Below are positions 47,876 to 55,610 of a DNA stretch of 64,000 nt, in pieces (position 1 is the stretch's first letter; each line of letters starts with the position of its first letter). The notes below the pieces were generated by a model, which ran no database searches, was not told where the DNA came from, and saw nothing but the letters and a program-made list of their open reading frames with translations. Source of the DNA: JBARDN01 sp963755705 (lineage in GTDB: Bacteria; Desulfobacterota; Binatia; Binatales; Binataceae); the NCBI GenBank assembly GCA_963755705.1, contig CAVWKW010000002.1:620001-684000 (forward strand), in the 5' to 3' direction. A program made the translations under genes and the position numbers.

Positions 47876-48130
47876 ATGGCACTGGTAATCCGACTGCGCC
47901 GCCACGGCGGCAAAAAGAAGCCCTTCTACCGGATCGTGGTGGCGGATTCGCGCGCGCCGCGCGACGGCCGCTTTGTCGATCAGATCGGCACTTACGACCC
48001 GGCGTTTAATCCGCCGCGTGTCGCGATCAAGCAGGATCACGTCGATCGCTGGCTCAAGGTCGGGGCAAAGCCCAGCGACACTGTAAGGAAGTTGATCAAG
48101 CAGGTTTCTAACGCAGCGTCCTCCGCCTGA
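47876..48130 (+). CDS. rpsP: 30S ribosomal protein S16
   Basis: An 84-residue S16: VIRLRRHGGKKKPFYRIVVADSRAPRDGR (shown split as VIRLRRHGGKKKPF and YRIVVADSRAPRDGR) and FVDQIGTYDP are the family signature. It starts 14 bp after ffh with a GGAG site. It belongs to the small subunit body. It is followed by khpA and rimM, the conserved order. Confidence 0.97.
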   Translation: MALVIRLRRHGGKKKPFYRIVVADSRAPRDGRFVDQIGTYDPAFNPPRVAIKQDHVDRWLKVGAKPSDTVRKLIKQVSNAASSA

Positions 48131-48156
48131 AGCGACCCGCTGCAACGGGGCCAACC

Positions 48157-48393
48157 ATGAAGGAGCTGGTTCAGTTCCTGGCGCAACAACTGGTCAATAA
48201 TCCCGACGCCGTCGAGGTTAAGGAAACCCAGGGCGACACCGCCTCGGTCCTTGAGCTGCGCGTCGCCAAGGAAGACCTCGGCCGCGTGATCGGCAAACAG
48301 GGCCGGACCGCCAAATCGATCCGGACGATCCTGAATGCGGTCGCGTCGCGCACCAATCGCAAAGTTGTCCTCGAGATTATCGAAGACAAATAG
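48157..48393 (+). CDS. khpA: KH domain RNA-binding protein KhpA
   Basis: The 78-residue protein is a single type II KH domain: LVNNPDAVEV at the start, then GRVIGKQGRTAKSIRTILNA, which includes the GxxG loop in IGKQGR. KhpA (YlqC) pairs with KhpB to bind RNA in relatives and influences division and translation in Gram-positives. It sits between rpsP and rimM as in many genomes. Confidence 0.95.
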   Translation: MKELVQFLAQQLVNNPDAVEVKETQGDTASVLELRVAKEDLGRVIGKQGRTAKSIRTILNAVASRTNRKVVLEIIEDK

Positions 48394-48505
48394 CGCGATG
48401 GTACCGGTCGATCGGCCTTCGCGCTCGCCCACCCCAGCGGCGGCCTCGCTCGAGGCGAGGCCGCATTCGGACGTCAATTCCACTTCCACTAATTCTGATC
48501 CGACG

Positions 48506-49006
48506 ATGATCCGGGTCGGCCGTATCGCGGGCGCGCACGGGCTTTCCGGCGCGCTGCGGATGCGCCCCGACAATCCTGATTCCGAAGCCTTTGCGGATGC
48601 GGTGCGGCTCACGCTCGAACTCGGCGGCAAGCGCCGCGAGTACGATCTGAAAAGCGTATCTCGGGTCGGAGGCGGAATGATCCGGCTTATCCTGGACGGC
48701 CTTTCTGACGCCGATCAGGCCGAAGCGCTCAAAGGCGCGATCGTTATGATCGCTGCCTGCGAGCTACCCCCTGCCGCGCCGGGCGAGTTCTACTACTACC
48801 AGGCGGTAGGATGCGAGGTCGTGCTGACCGACGGGCAGCGCCTCGGCGTGGTCGAGGAGGTTCTATCCACCGGAGCCAACGACGTACTCGTGGTTCGCGA
48901 CGGCAAGAAGGAGATCCTCGTGCCGGTGATCGCGGACGTAGTCAAAGCGATGGATCTCGACGCACGAAGAATCGTAGTGGAGCCGGTACCCGGCCTGCTC
49001 GATTGA
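48506..49006 (+). CDS. rimM: Ribosome maturation factor RimM
   Basis: The 166-residue protein begins MIRVGRIAGAHGLSGALRM and has a N-terminal beta-barrel, ending in a PRC-barrel domain (GEFYYYQAVGCEVV, DVLVVRDGKKEILVPVI). It assists maturation of the 30S head and S19 binding. ATG 48506 matches the family start; an in-frame ATG at 48398, 5 bp after khpA, would add a 36-residue Ser/Pro-rich extension. A GC palindrome lies 30 bp downstream, followed by a reverse-strand gene. Confidence 0.92.
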   Translation: MIRVGRIAGAHGLSGALRMRPDNPDSEAFADAVRLTLELGGKRREYDLKSVSRVGGGMIRLILDGLSDADQAEALKGAIVMIAACELPPAAPGEFYYYQAVGCEVVLTDGQRLGVVEEVLSTGANDVLVVRDGKKEILVPVIADVVKAMDLDARRIVVEPVPGLLD

Positions 49007-49034
49007 TTCGGGAGCATCTGCCGACGCTCGCAAC

Positions 49035-49053
49035 GACCGGCGAGACGCCGGTC
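49035..49053. repeat. REP-like palindrome
   Basis: GACCGGCG-aga-CGCCGGTC is a perfect 8-bp stem with an AGA loop. The loop and flanking context (GAGACGCC) match the palindrome at 22333-22352, so the two belong to the same dispersed family. Here it separates rimM from a gene on the opposite strand and may act as an mRNA 3' end. Confidence 0.6.
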
Positions 49054-49124
49054 CTACTCACAGATTATTAAGCAGGGGCGCGGTCCCGGCGGTCTTTTTG
49101 TCGCGGCAAATCTCGATCAGATAC

Positions 49125-49697
49125 CTATCTGCAGACCGCCGTCGCGCGGCAGTTCAGCTTGTTGCTGAAATGACTGCCCAGGTACTCGAGGCCCTTGTTC
49201 GGGCAATAGGTGAATGCGCCCGGATGGTACCATCCGCCCTGCATCGTCGCGTCGTCGCCCGCGTCCTTTTTGTCGGGTGCGTCGGCCAGCCATTGGCCTT
49301 TTTCCCTGACCATGTAGATGTCGAGCTTGCTCGCCTCTCCCTTGGGAACGTCCGATGCGGGCGCGAACATCGTGGCCTGCACCACGGCGTCCTTGTCGGT
49401 CGCGCGCAGCACTTTCACGTTCGAATCGTAAGCGACGGTAAGTTTGGGACCCGTCTGATCGGGCCGGAGCTGCTCCTTGGTCACCTTCTTCGCGTACTTG
49501 CTGACGACGGTTGCCTTGACTGCGTCGGCGTCGTCGTCAGCTATTCCCTGGAAAATCTTCTTCGCTGCCGCTGTCAGCGCAGGATCGTTCTTCGCGGAAG
49601 CCGCCGCCTGCGCGCAAGCAACGCGGGGCGCGAGCGCCGCTCCGAGTACCATCATGCAGGCGGTCGCTACCGCAAAGAGCTTCGTCGTCAACTTCAT
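49125..49697 (-). CDS. Exported hypothetical protein
   Basis: The 190-residue protein has a clear signal peptide (AVATACMMVLGAALAPRVACAQ, cleavage near residue 30; shown in part). The mature part is Ala/Lys-rich with FQGIADDDADAVKA and a Trp/Tyr/Cys-containing end with GGWYHPGAFTYCPN. GGAGG lies 5 bases before ATG 49697. I do not recognise the family. It interrupts the rimM-trmD order by inserting in the opposite direction. Confidence 0.78.
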   Translation of the reverse strand: MKLTTKLFAVATACMMVLGAALAPRVACAQAAASAKNDPALTAAAKKIFQGIADDDADAVKATVVSKYAKKVTKEQLRPDQTGPKLTVAYDSNVKVLRATDKDAVVQATMFAPASDVPKGEASKLDIYMVREKGQWLADAPDKKDAGDDATMQGGWYHPGAFTYCPNKGLEYLGSHFSNKLNCRATAVCR

Positions 49698-49837
49698 CCT
49701 GTCCTCCGGGTTCAGCGTAAGTAGCATCCGAAAAACGACCGCCGCAAGAGTCGTTCGGCCACCCGCCAGGTCGCATCTGGTTCCAGCGCCTGCGGCCCGA
49801 TACATTTGAGGCGCGCTCCGAAGCGCATCCCCTCGCG

Positions 49838-50524
49838 ATGGATTTTCATGTAATCACGCTGTTCCCCGAGATGTTCGAGTCGCCCTTTCGCGGCGGAATG
49901 ATCGGCCGCGCGATCGAGCAGGGTCTAATCGCGATCCACCCGCATGCGCTGCGCCCCTATGGCTTAGGCAACTACAAGCAGGTCAACGACGCCCCTTATG
50001 GCGGCGGCAGCGGAATGGTGATGCGGCCGGAGCCAATCGCGGCTGCTATTGATGCTGTCGCAGCGGAGCATCCGCAGCTCTGGAAGGTGCTGATGACTCC
50101 GCAGGGCGAGGTTTTCGATCAGGCGCTCGCGCGCGAGTTTTCCGCCAAGCCCGGCGGACTGCTGCTGATCGCGGGACGCTACGAGGGAATCGACGAGCGG
50201 GTCCGCTCGATGGTCGACCAGGAAATCTCGATCGGCGATTATGTGCTCTCGGGCGGAGAGCTGGCCGCGATGGTTGTGATCGAGGCGACGGGGCGGCTGC
50301 TGGCCGGCGTGCTCGGAAATCCCGCGTCGCTCGCCGAAGAGTCGTTCGCCGAGCGCACACTCGAATATCCACAATACACCCGGCCCGAGGAGTTTCGCGG
50401 GATGCGCGTGCCGGAGATTCTGCTCTCGGGAGATCACGGCAAGATTCGAGAATGGCGCGAAGCCGAAGCGCGCCGGCGCACCGCGCGGCGCCGGCCCGAC
50501 CTGCTCGAGCGGCGCAAGTTCTGA
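49838..50524 (+). CDS. trmD: tRNA (guanine-37-N1)-methyltransferase
   Basis: A 228-residue SPOUT-class enzyme. Conserved blocks: FHVITLFPEMFESPFRGG-type N-terminus, YGGGSGMVMRPEPI near 54, AGRYEGIDERV near 114 and SIGDYVLSGGELAAMVV near 132, with the C-terminal helical region. It methylates G37 of tRNAs to prevent frameshifting. It usually follows rimM; here an opposite gene intervenes. The next gene begins 3 bp later. Confidence 0.97.
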   Translation: MDFHVITLFPEMFESPFRGGMIGRAIEQGLIAIHPHALRPYGLGNYKQVNDAPYGGGSGMVMRPEPIAAAIDAVAAEHPQLWKVLMTPQGEVFDQALAREFSAKPGGLLLIAGRYEGIDERVRSMVDQEISIGDYVLSGGELAAMVVIEATGRLLAGVLGNPASLAEESFAERTLEYPQYTRPEEFRGMRVPEILLSGDHGKIREWREAEARRRTARRRPDLLERRKF

Positions 50525-50526
50525 AC

Positions 50527-51084
50527 GTGGCCGATCTTTTCCTCGCGCTGATTCATCATCCGGTCGTCAACCGCAACGGCCAGGTCGTGACGTCGGCGAT
50601 AACCAGTCTCGATATCCACGATCTCGCGCGCTCGTCACGGACCTACGGTGTTCGCGCGTTCTTCGTCGTGCATCCGATACCCGAGCAGCGCGAATTCGCC
50701 AAAAGCGTGATCGATCATTGGCGCTTTGACTTCGGACGCGCGTTCGACGCGCGTCGGCGCGAGGCGCTGGAGCTGGTGCGAATCGTCGCGACCCTCGACG
50801 ACGCCTGCGCCGAGGCGGAAAAGCTCGCGGGGACGCGCGCGATTATCATACATACGTCGGCGCGGACCCATGGTGGCGAGACGTTCTCCGCGACGCGCAT
50901 GCGCCTCGAAGCGCCGGACGCGCCGCCGGCGATAATCATGCTCGGGACTGGATTCGGGATGACGCCGGAGATGGCCGAGCGCGCCGATATCCTGCTCGAA
51001 GCAATTCACGGCGCAACCGACTACAACCATCTGTCGGTGCGCGCGGCGGGCGCGATCATCCTCGACCGGCTGCGGAGCAGGTAG
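50527..51084 (+). CDS. PF09936-type SPOUT RNA methyltransferase
   Basis: A 185-residue SPOUT-fold protein with FLALIHHPVVNRNGQVVTSAIT at the N-terminus (shown as LALIHHPVVNRNGQ), IHDLARSSRTYGVRAFFVVHP, and a knot region with MLGTGFGM and GATDYNHLSVRAA. This matches Methyltrn_RNA_4 (PF09936), found beside trmD in Deltaproteobacteria-like genomes. Probable RNA base methylation; substrate unknown. GTG 50527 is 3 bp after trmD, so translational coupling is likely. rplS, the usual next gene, is not found. Confidence 0.85.
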   Translation: MADLFLALIHHPVVNRNGQVVTSAITSLDIHDLARSSRTYGVRAFFVVHPIPEQREFAKSVIDHWRFDFGRAFDARRREALELVRIVATLDDACAEAEKLAGTRAIIIHTSARTHGGETFSATRMRLEAPDAPPAIIMLGTGFGMTPEMAERADILLEAIHGATDYNHLSVRAAGAIILDRLRSR

Positions 51085-51130
51085 CTCGCGGTACTTGCTG
51101 GGCGGCGCGCGGCAGGGCAATTTTAGGCGT

Positions 51131-51631
51131 ATGAATTTCCGTCTCGTTAGCCGGGCGATTTTAATCGCTGCGGCAATCTCGATCGCATCAGGATGCGCCG
51201 CTAACGGCGGCAATTCCGCGCTACCGCCCGCGGTGGCCGCGGCAGATCCGACCACCCTGGTGTTCCGTCATTGCCGCGAGCTGGTCTGCACCCAGGCGGA
51301 CGTGCCGCTATGCGATTTCTCGCAGATCGTCGCGAGCGATGGTCCCGACCATATGCGCGAAGATTTCCGATGCGCCCGCGCCGGCTATGGAACGCAATGC
51401 GAAGAACGGCGCACCCTCATCGGGACGGAAGACAAGCCGCTCGAAAATCAGGTCCTGAAATTCCAATGCTCGGGCGACCCGGTTCAATGCCAGGTGCTCG
51501 GCGGCAACGCGCCATGGACCACCACCCTCGACCTTCCCGATTCGAGCCGCGAGAGCCTGACCTGCAGGACACGACGACCCGGAGGTCCGTCTCCGGCTCC
51601 CCACGCGATCCCAGGCCCTGACACAGTGTAG
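51131..51631 (+). CDS. Cysteine-rich lipoprotein, unknown function
   Basis: A 166-residue predicted lipoprotein: signal helix (AILIAAAISIASGC) with lipobox IASGC near residue 22. The mature part has eight further Cys, including CRELVCTQADVPLCDF and CARAGYGTQCEE, which suggests disulfides in the periplasm. The last 25 residues are Pro/Arg-rich. I do not recognise the family. It follows the PF09936 gene. Confidence 0.65.
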   Translation: MNFRLVSRAILIAAAISIASGCAANGGNSALPPAVAAADPTTLVFRHCRELVCTQADVPLCDFSQIVASDGPDHMREDFRCARAGYGTQCEERRTLIGTEDKPLENQVLKFQCSGDPVQCQVLGGNAPWTTTLDLPDSSRESLTCRTRRPGGPSPAPHAIPGPDTV

Positions 51632-51871
51632 GGCGTTTGAGGATCGGGTATTTGGCGAGTATTTGGGATGACATTTAGATCTCGTCTTCAGCTCTTGTCG
51701 TCAGAGCAGGCCGGTAAGACGGGCCAACCGCGAGGTCCCCATCACGCCCGCGCTTGATTTGGCCGGAGAAACTGCGTAATCCGCGCTTCTCTTAATCGCT
51801 TTAACGACTTGGCGAACCGATGCTACAGTGCGCGTAACTATTGATTCGGCGCTCGAAAGGAGACCGCAAAC

Positions 51872-52534
51872 ATGAGCATCAAGGAGCGACTCGGCATCTT
51901 CGCGACGGTCACCGCCGCCGCGATGATCGGTGGTGCTGTCGGTGGATATCTGATGAACGCGGCGACGCTTAACGCCGCCGGCACCCCGAAACTGATGACG
52001 GCGCGCAAATTTGTCCTGGTCAACAACGCCGGTCGCACCCGCGCCGAACTAGGCGTCAGCGCGGCCGGGGTCGCGCAACTCGCACTCTTCGACGATCAGC
52101 ATCACATCCGGGCCGGTCTCGGCGTGGCGCACAACGGCGCTCCGGGTCTTGCGATCTACAGCCCTACGGGCCAGACCCGGATCGAGCTGGCGCTCTCGAA
52201 CCATACGTCGCGCCTGCGCTTCTTCAATCCCGACGGCCGCACAGTGGCGGGCTTCGGCGCGGCCTCGACCGGCACGCCTGAATTAGTGCTCGATGACAAT
52301 CAGGGCCGCACCCGCGCTTCGCTCGAGGTTGCGCTCGACGGTTCGCCGACGCTCAGACTCGGCGACGCGAATGGCTCGCGGATCGGACTCGACGTGACTC
52401 CCGACGGATTGCCCGGATTGGCATTGCTCGGCACCAACGGCGTCACGCGCGCAACCCTCACGCTCAACTCCGACGGCGCAGGGGCGCTGACCGTGTTCGA
52501 TTCGGCGGGCAAAGCAGTCAACAGCGCCGAGTAA
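51872..52534 (+). CDS. Exported repeat protein with about 22-residue periodicity
   Basis: The 220-residue protein has an N-terminal hydrophobic helix (about residues 8-30), then at least seven imperfect repeats: a G-R-(T/S)-RA-type turn (GRTRAELGV, HIRAGLGV, GQTRIELAL, GRTRASLEV, GVTRATLTL) alternating with a G-x-P-x-L strand (GAPGLAI, GTPELVL, GSPTLRL, GLPGLAL). The pattern suggests a beta-solenoid or beta-helix. AAAGGAGA precedes the ATG. No known family comes to mind; function is unknown, but surface or periplasmic structure is likely. Confidence 0.7.
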   Translation: MSIKERLGIFATVTAAAMIGGAVGGYLMNAATLNAAGTPKLMTARKFVLVNNAGRTRAELGVSAAGVAQLALFDDQHHIRAGLGVAHNGAPGLAIYSPTGQTRIELALSNHTSRLRFFNPDGRTVAGFGAASTGTPELVLDDNQGRTRASLEVALDGSPTLRLGDANGSRIGLDVTPDGLPGLALLGTNGVTRATLTLNSDGAGALTVFDSAGKAVNSAE

Positions 52535-52630
52535 CTCCGCGGACATCGGCAAAATCAACGCAGGTGTCCTACCGCTTTGTGCGGGCGCGATCGCTCTTCC
52601 AGGCACCTGCCCTCTCCACTTTGGAAGAGG

Positions 52631-52646
52631 GTGCGCTTCAGCGCAC
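52631..52646. terminator. Short hairpin in intergenic space
   Basis: GTGCGC-ttca-GCGCAC is a perfect 6-bp stem with a tetraloop, 97 bp after the repeat-protein stop. It lies next to a longer imperfect stem (CCCTCT...AGAGGG). There is no T-run, so its role as a terminator is unsure. Confidence 0.35.
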
Positions 52647-52693
52647 GGATCAGGATTGACTAATGCAGGACTGACAATGCGGGACCATTTTTA

Positions 52694-53176
52694 ATGACTG
52701 CCACCCCACTCCATCAGCGTGCTTCCCATTTATCGATCGTCTTCATCCTCGCGCTTTTACTCGGCGGATGCGCCGCGCTGTCGCAATCCGAAAAACCAAC
52801 TCCTCAGCAGCAGTCTCAGCAGCTCGAGCCGATGCTCGCGGCTGCGGGCTTCGCGATGCTGCCCGCCGATACTCCGCAGCGCCAGGAACAGCTCTCGACC
52901 CTGCCACCGCTGACGGTCTCTTACTACGTTGGCCGCAAGGGCAAGCTGCACTATTGGATGGCCGATCCGCAGTTTTGCAAATGCCTCTACCTCGGCACCG
53001 AAGAGAACTATCAGAAGTACGAGCAGATGCTCCTGCAGCAAAATTGGCAGCGCAAGGAAAACGAGGACGCGCGCGAGAACCTTGAAGCCAGCCAGGAAGA
53101 GCAGATGGAGTTGCAGACCGAGATGTTCAATCCTTACGGCGGCATGGGATGGGTCGGTCCCGGGATGTACTACTGA
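52694..53176 (+). CDS. Lipoprotein, unknown function
   Basis: A 160-residue predicted lipoprotein: hydrophobic helix and lipobox LLGGC near residue 26, a Gln-rich linker (PTPQQQSQQLEP), a folded core with YYVGRKGKLHYWMADPQFCKCLY (shown in part) and a Glu/Gln-rich helical tail ending in Gly/Tyr. It is probably anchored to the inner or outer membrane. I do not recognise the family. It is 24 bp upstream of the methyltransferase gene. Confidence 0.7.
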   Translation: MTATPLHQRASHLSIVFILALLLGGCAALSQSEKPTPQQQSQQLEPMLAAAGFAMLPADTPQRQEQLSTLPPLTVSYYVGRKGKLHYWMADPQFCKCLYLGTEENYQKYEQMLLQQNWQRKENEDARENLEASQEEQMELQTEMFNPYGGMGWVGPGMYY

Positions 53177-53200
53177 TCGCTCGGGCGATTTATATCCGCG

Positions 53201-54001
53201 ATGCGCTTCGACAGATTCATCCAGCGATGCCACTCGGAATGGCCTGAGTTCGGCGATCCCCATCGCCTCGAAAAGTCGCGCAATCCCGCCACCCGCGATC
53301 TGTCCGCGGTGCTCTCCCGCGTGCAGGGGATGGCGACGGAGAACAAGCTCAAGCTGCTCAATCTCGCGGTCGCCGCGCTCGACGACAACGAGGTGTACGT
53401 CGAAGTTGGATGCTACAAAGGCGCGAGCCTGGTTGGCGCCGCGACCGGCAATCCAAACGCGCGGATCTACGCATGCGATAATTTTTCGCAGTTCGACGGC
53501 GCCGCCGAAGCGCTCGAGGGGGTGCTGGCGCAATTCACCCGGCCGGGGCAGGTCGAGTTCCGCGATCTGGATTTCCGCGAGTTCATGGCCCAGGCGCCGT
53601 GGCGTCCGGCGAAGATCGGCGCCTACTTCTACGACGGCGGCCATTCCTTCGAGGATCAGTACGACGGAATCCGCTGCGCGCTGCCGCATCTGGCTAATGA
53701 CGCAATAGTAATTATCGACGACACCAATAAGCGCGCTGCGCGCTCCGCCGACGCACTAATCGCACGCCAGGTGCCCGGCTTCGAGCTGATACTCAATCTG
53801 CGCACGCCAAAGAACCATCATCCAACCTGGTGGAACGGCATCCAGATCTACCATTACCGCGCGCAAGGTCCTCTCGACTCCGCGGCCCTCGCCGGCCCAT
53901 CGTTTTCCGCCCGCAAGCTGATTTACGACGACGTGTTTCTGAACCTGAAGCATCGCCGCCGCGCCCTGCGCGCGAAGATCAAGCAGTCTTTCAAGCAGTA
54001 A
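53201..54001 (+). CDS. Class I SAM-dependent methyltransferase (Methyltransf_24-like)
   Basis: The 266-residue protein has a Rossmann methyltransferase core: VYVEVGCYKGASLVGAA near residue 65-80 (SAM motif I), ARIYACDNF near 87, and YFYDGGHSFEDQYDGIRCAL near 145. This pattern is that of the Methyltransf_24 family, often found with glycan or lipid modification. The C-terminus is Lys/Arg-rich. It is the last host gene before the prophage remnant, convergent with the phage portal gene, 40 bp between stops. Confidence 0.85.
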   Translation: MRFDRFIQRCHSEWPEFGDPHRLEKSRNPATRDLSAVLSRVQGMATENKLKLLNLAVAALDDNEVYVEVGCYKGASLVGAATGNPNARIYACDNFSQFDGAAEALEGVLAQFTRPGQVEFRDLDFREFMAQAPWRPAKIGAYFYDGGHSFEDQYDGIRCALPHLANDAIVIIDDTNKRAARSADALIARQVPGFELILNLRTPKNHHPTWWNGIQIYHYRAQGPLDSAALAGPSFSARKLIYDDVFLNLKHRRRALRAKIKQSFKQ

Positions 54002-54041
54002 CGAATCCGGCGAATCGTTCCCTCGGCCGCTTGCGCCTGTC

Positions 54042-55424
54042 TCAATCAGGACTGCGTCCTCCTGATCGCGCCGGACTGAGTATTGCGTCGCCGGCGGCCG
54101 CCTCGGGCAGGCCGAGCTTGTCGAGCACCGCTTTTTGCGCGACGCGCAGGCCCCGATCCGCCATTGCGCCGACAATATCGGCGAACTCCTTGGCGTCCTG
54201 ATCGTCCGGAAGACCCAGCACCAGCTTGGGATATTGGCGCATCGGTCCGAGATTCAGATCGATAATCGGGCGCACCAGGTCGCGCCCAAGAGTCTCGCCC
54301 AGCCGGCGCGCGTCCGCGGCCAGAATATCTCGTCGCACTGCGTCGTGAACTTCGGCCGCCGCGCGCGACCCACCGGCCGACGACATTTCAGTCGTCAAGG
54401 TCTGGCCGAGCACCGCCTTCGACACCTGCGCGTCCAGGTATTCGCAGAACGACCGGTACAACTCCGAGCTGCCACCCTGCCGCGCCTCGGTGAATTCGAT
54501 CATCATCGATTCGGGAATTATCGCCGCCGCGTCGGTGCCGATATTCGCAACCGCCTGCAACAGGGTCTGCTTGTCGATCTCGGTCGCGCCCGAATGATAC
54601 TTGCCGACCCGCAGAGGCTGTCCGAAGACTTCCGTGAATGTAACCCAGTCTTTAAGAATGTAGTTCTTGAACAGGTACGACCATCCTGCCGCCCGCGCGA
54701 GTCCGCCGCGAATCGGCAGCCCCGCCTTCGCCTTCGAGAAGTGAGTAATGAATTTGAAGGGAGCCAGCGGCGCGGTCATCGGCTGGATTCCGTCGCGCAG
54801 TCCGCCCGCGAGCCCGTCGCCGGCAAAGTGCGGTGTTTTTCCGCCGTCACTCGGCGCCGCTTTATCCGGGGCGCCGGTGATGGTTTCCTGCTTCAGCGTG
54901 CGCACCAGCAGTTCGCTGCCGGAAATCCAGTCGAACATGAACCAGCGCGGATCGCGCCATTTGAGCTCGCGCGGAAACCATTCGCGCCCCGACCGATCCC
55001 AGATTATTTCGGTCGCTGAAAACCCTTTGCCGATCGCGTCGAGCATGTCAACGATCGCCGAATCGATCGAGAGCGCTCCACCCAGCAGGAGTTCTCGAAT
55101 CATCGCGGCCGCGCGCTGATCCTCGGCCGATGACGATGCCGCGCGCACGATCAGCTCCAGCCCCGCGACCGCCTGCTTGCGCGTGCCGAGCACCGCCAGA
55201 TAGTGCAGGTCCTTCTCTTCCATCTCCTCGGCCAGTTCGAGATACAGGAACGGATCGCCGAACTCCGCCTCGCGCAGGATTGACGCGAGCCGCTCGGGCG
55301 TCAGTCCGACCGACGGATGCATTACGGAGAAGATGTTGCGGATTCCCGCCATGGTCGGCGCCGCCTGTTCGGCGCGCAGACTCTCGGTCTCGACCTCGCG
55401 CCCGTACGCATCGTAAAGCTTCAT
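54042..55424 (-). CDS. Mu-like phage portal protein (DUF935, gp29-like)
   Basis: The 460-residue protein matches the DUF935 portal family: PERLASILREAEFGDPFLYLELAEEMEEKD, then LGTRKQAVAGLEL near residue 75, GFSATEIIW near 130, and the C-terminal PIIDLNLGPM and VAQKAVLDKLGLPE. The C-terminus is shorter than Mu gp29 and ends in a basic Ser/Gly tail, perhaps at the element boundary. GGAGG lies 7 bases before ATG 55424, which overlaps the zinc-ribbon stop. It would form the portal vertex in a virion. Confidence 0.88.
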   Translation of the reverse strand: MKLYDAYGREVETESLRAEQAAPTMAGIRNIFSVMHPSVGLTPERLASILREAEFGDPFLYLELAEEMEEKDLHYLAVLGTRKQAVAGLELIVRAASSSAEDQRAAAMIRELLLGGALSIDSAIVDMLDAIGKGFSATEIIWDRSGREWFPRELKWRDPRWFMFDWISGSELLVRTLKQETITGAPDKAAPSDGGKTPHFAGDGLAGGLRDGIQPMTAPLAPFKFITHFSKAKAGLPIRGGLARAAGWSYLFKNYILKDWVTFTEVFGQPLRVGKYHSGATEIDKQTLLQAVANIGTDAAAIIPESMMIEFTEARQGGSSELYRSFCEYLDAQVSKAVLGQTLTTEMSSAGGSRAAAEVHDAVRRDILAADARRLGETLGRDLVRPIIDLNLGPMRQYPKLVLGLPDDQDAKEFADIVGAMADRGLRVAQKAVLDKLGLPEAAAGDAILSPARSGGRSPD

Positions 55425-55573
55425 GAAGCCGCCTCCTCGTGTTTGCGGTCCGATTCGCCGACCTTGCGGAACCATCCCGCTCCGCAAAGGTGGCAAGGTT
55501 CAGGCAGCCGCATCGTGGTAAGCACGAACTGATGTCCGCAAGCCTCGCATCGCCATTCCCAGTAAATACTCAT
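55421..55573 (-). CDS. Small zinc-ribbon phage protein
   Basis: A 50-residue protein with Cys9-x-x-Cys12 (CEAC) and Cys27-x-x-Cys30 (CHLC), a compact zinc ribbon, and a charged tail. ATG 55573 has GAGG 5 bases upstream. Its stop overlaps the portal start by 4 bp, so it is translated with it. It is too short for a longer annotated frame; its function is unknown, but similar tiny zinc proteins occur in Mu-like phages. Confidence 0.65.
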   Translation of the reverse strand: MSIYWEWRCEACGHQFVLTTMRLPEPCHLCGAGWFRKVGESDRKHEEAAS

Positions 55574-55610
55574 TTGAACCTCAGTCTGTGTTTGTCGATT
55601 AGTCAGTAGT

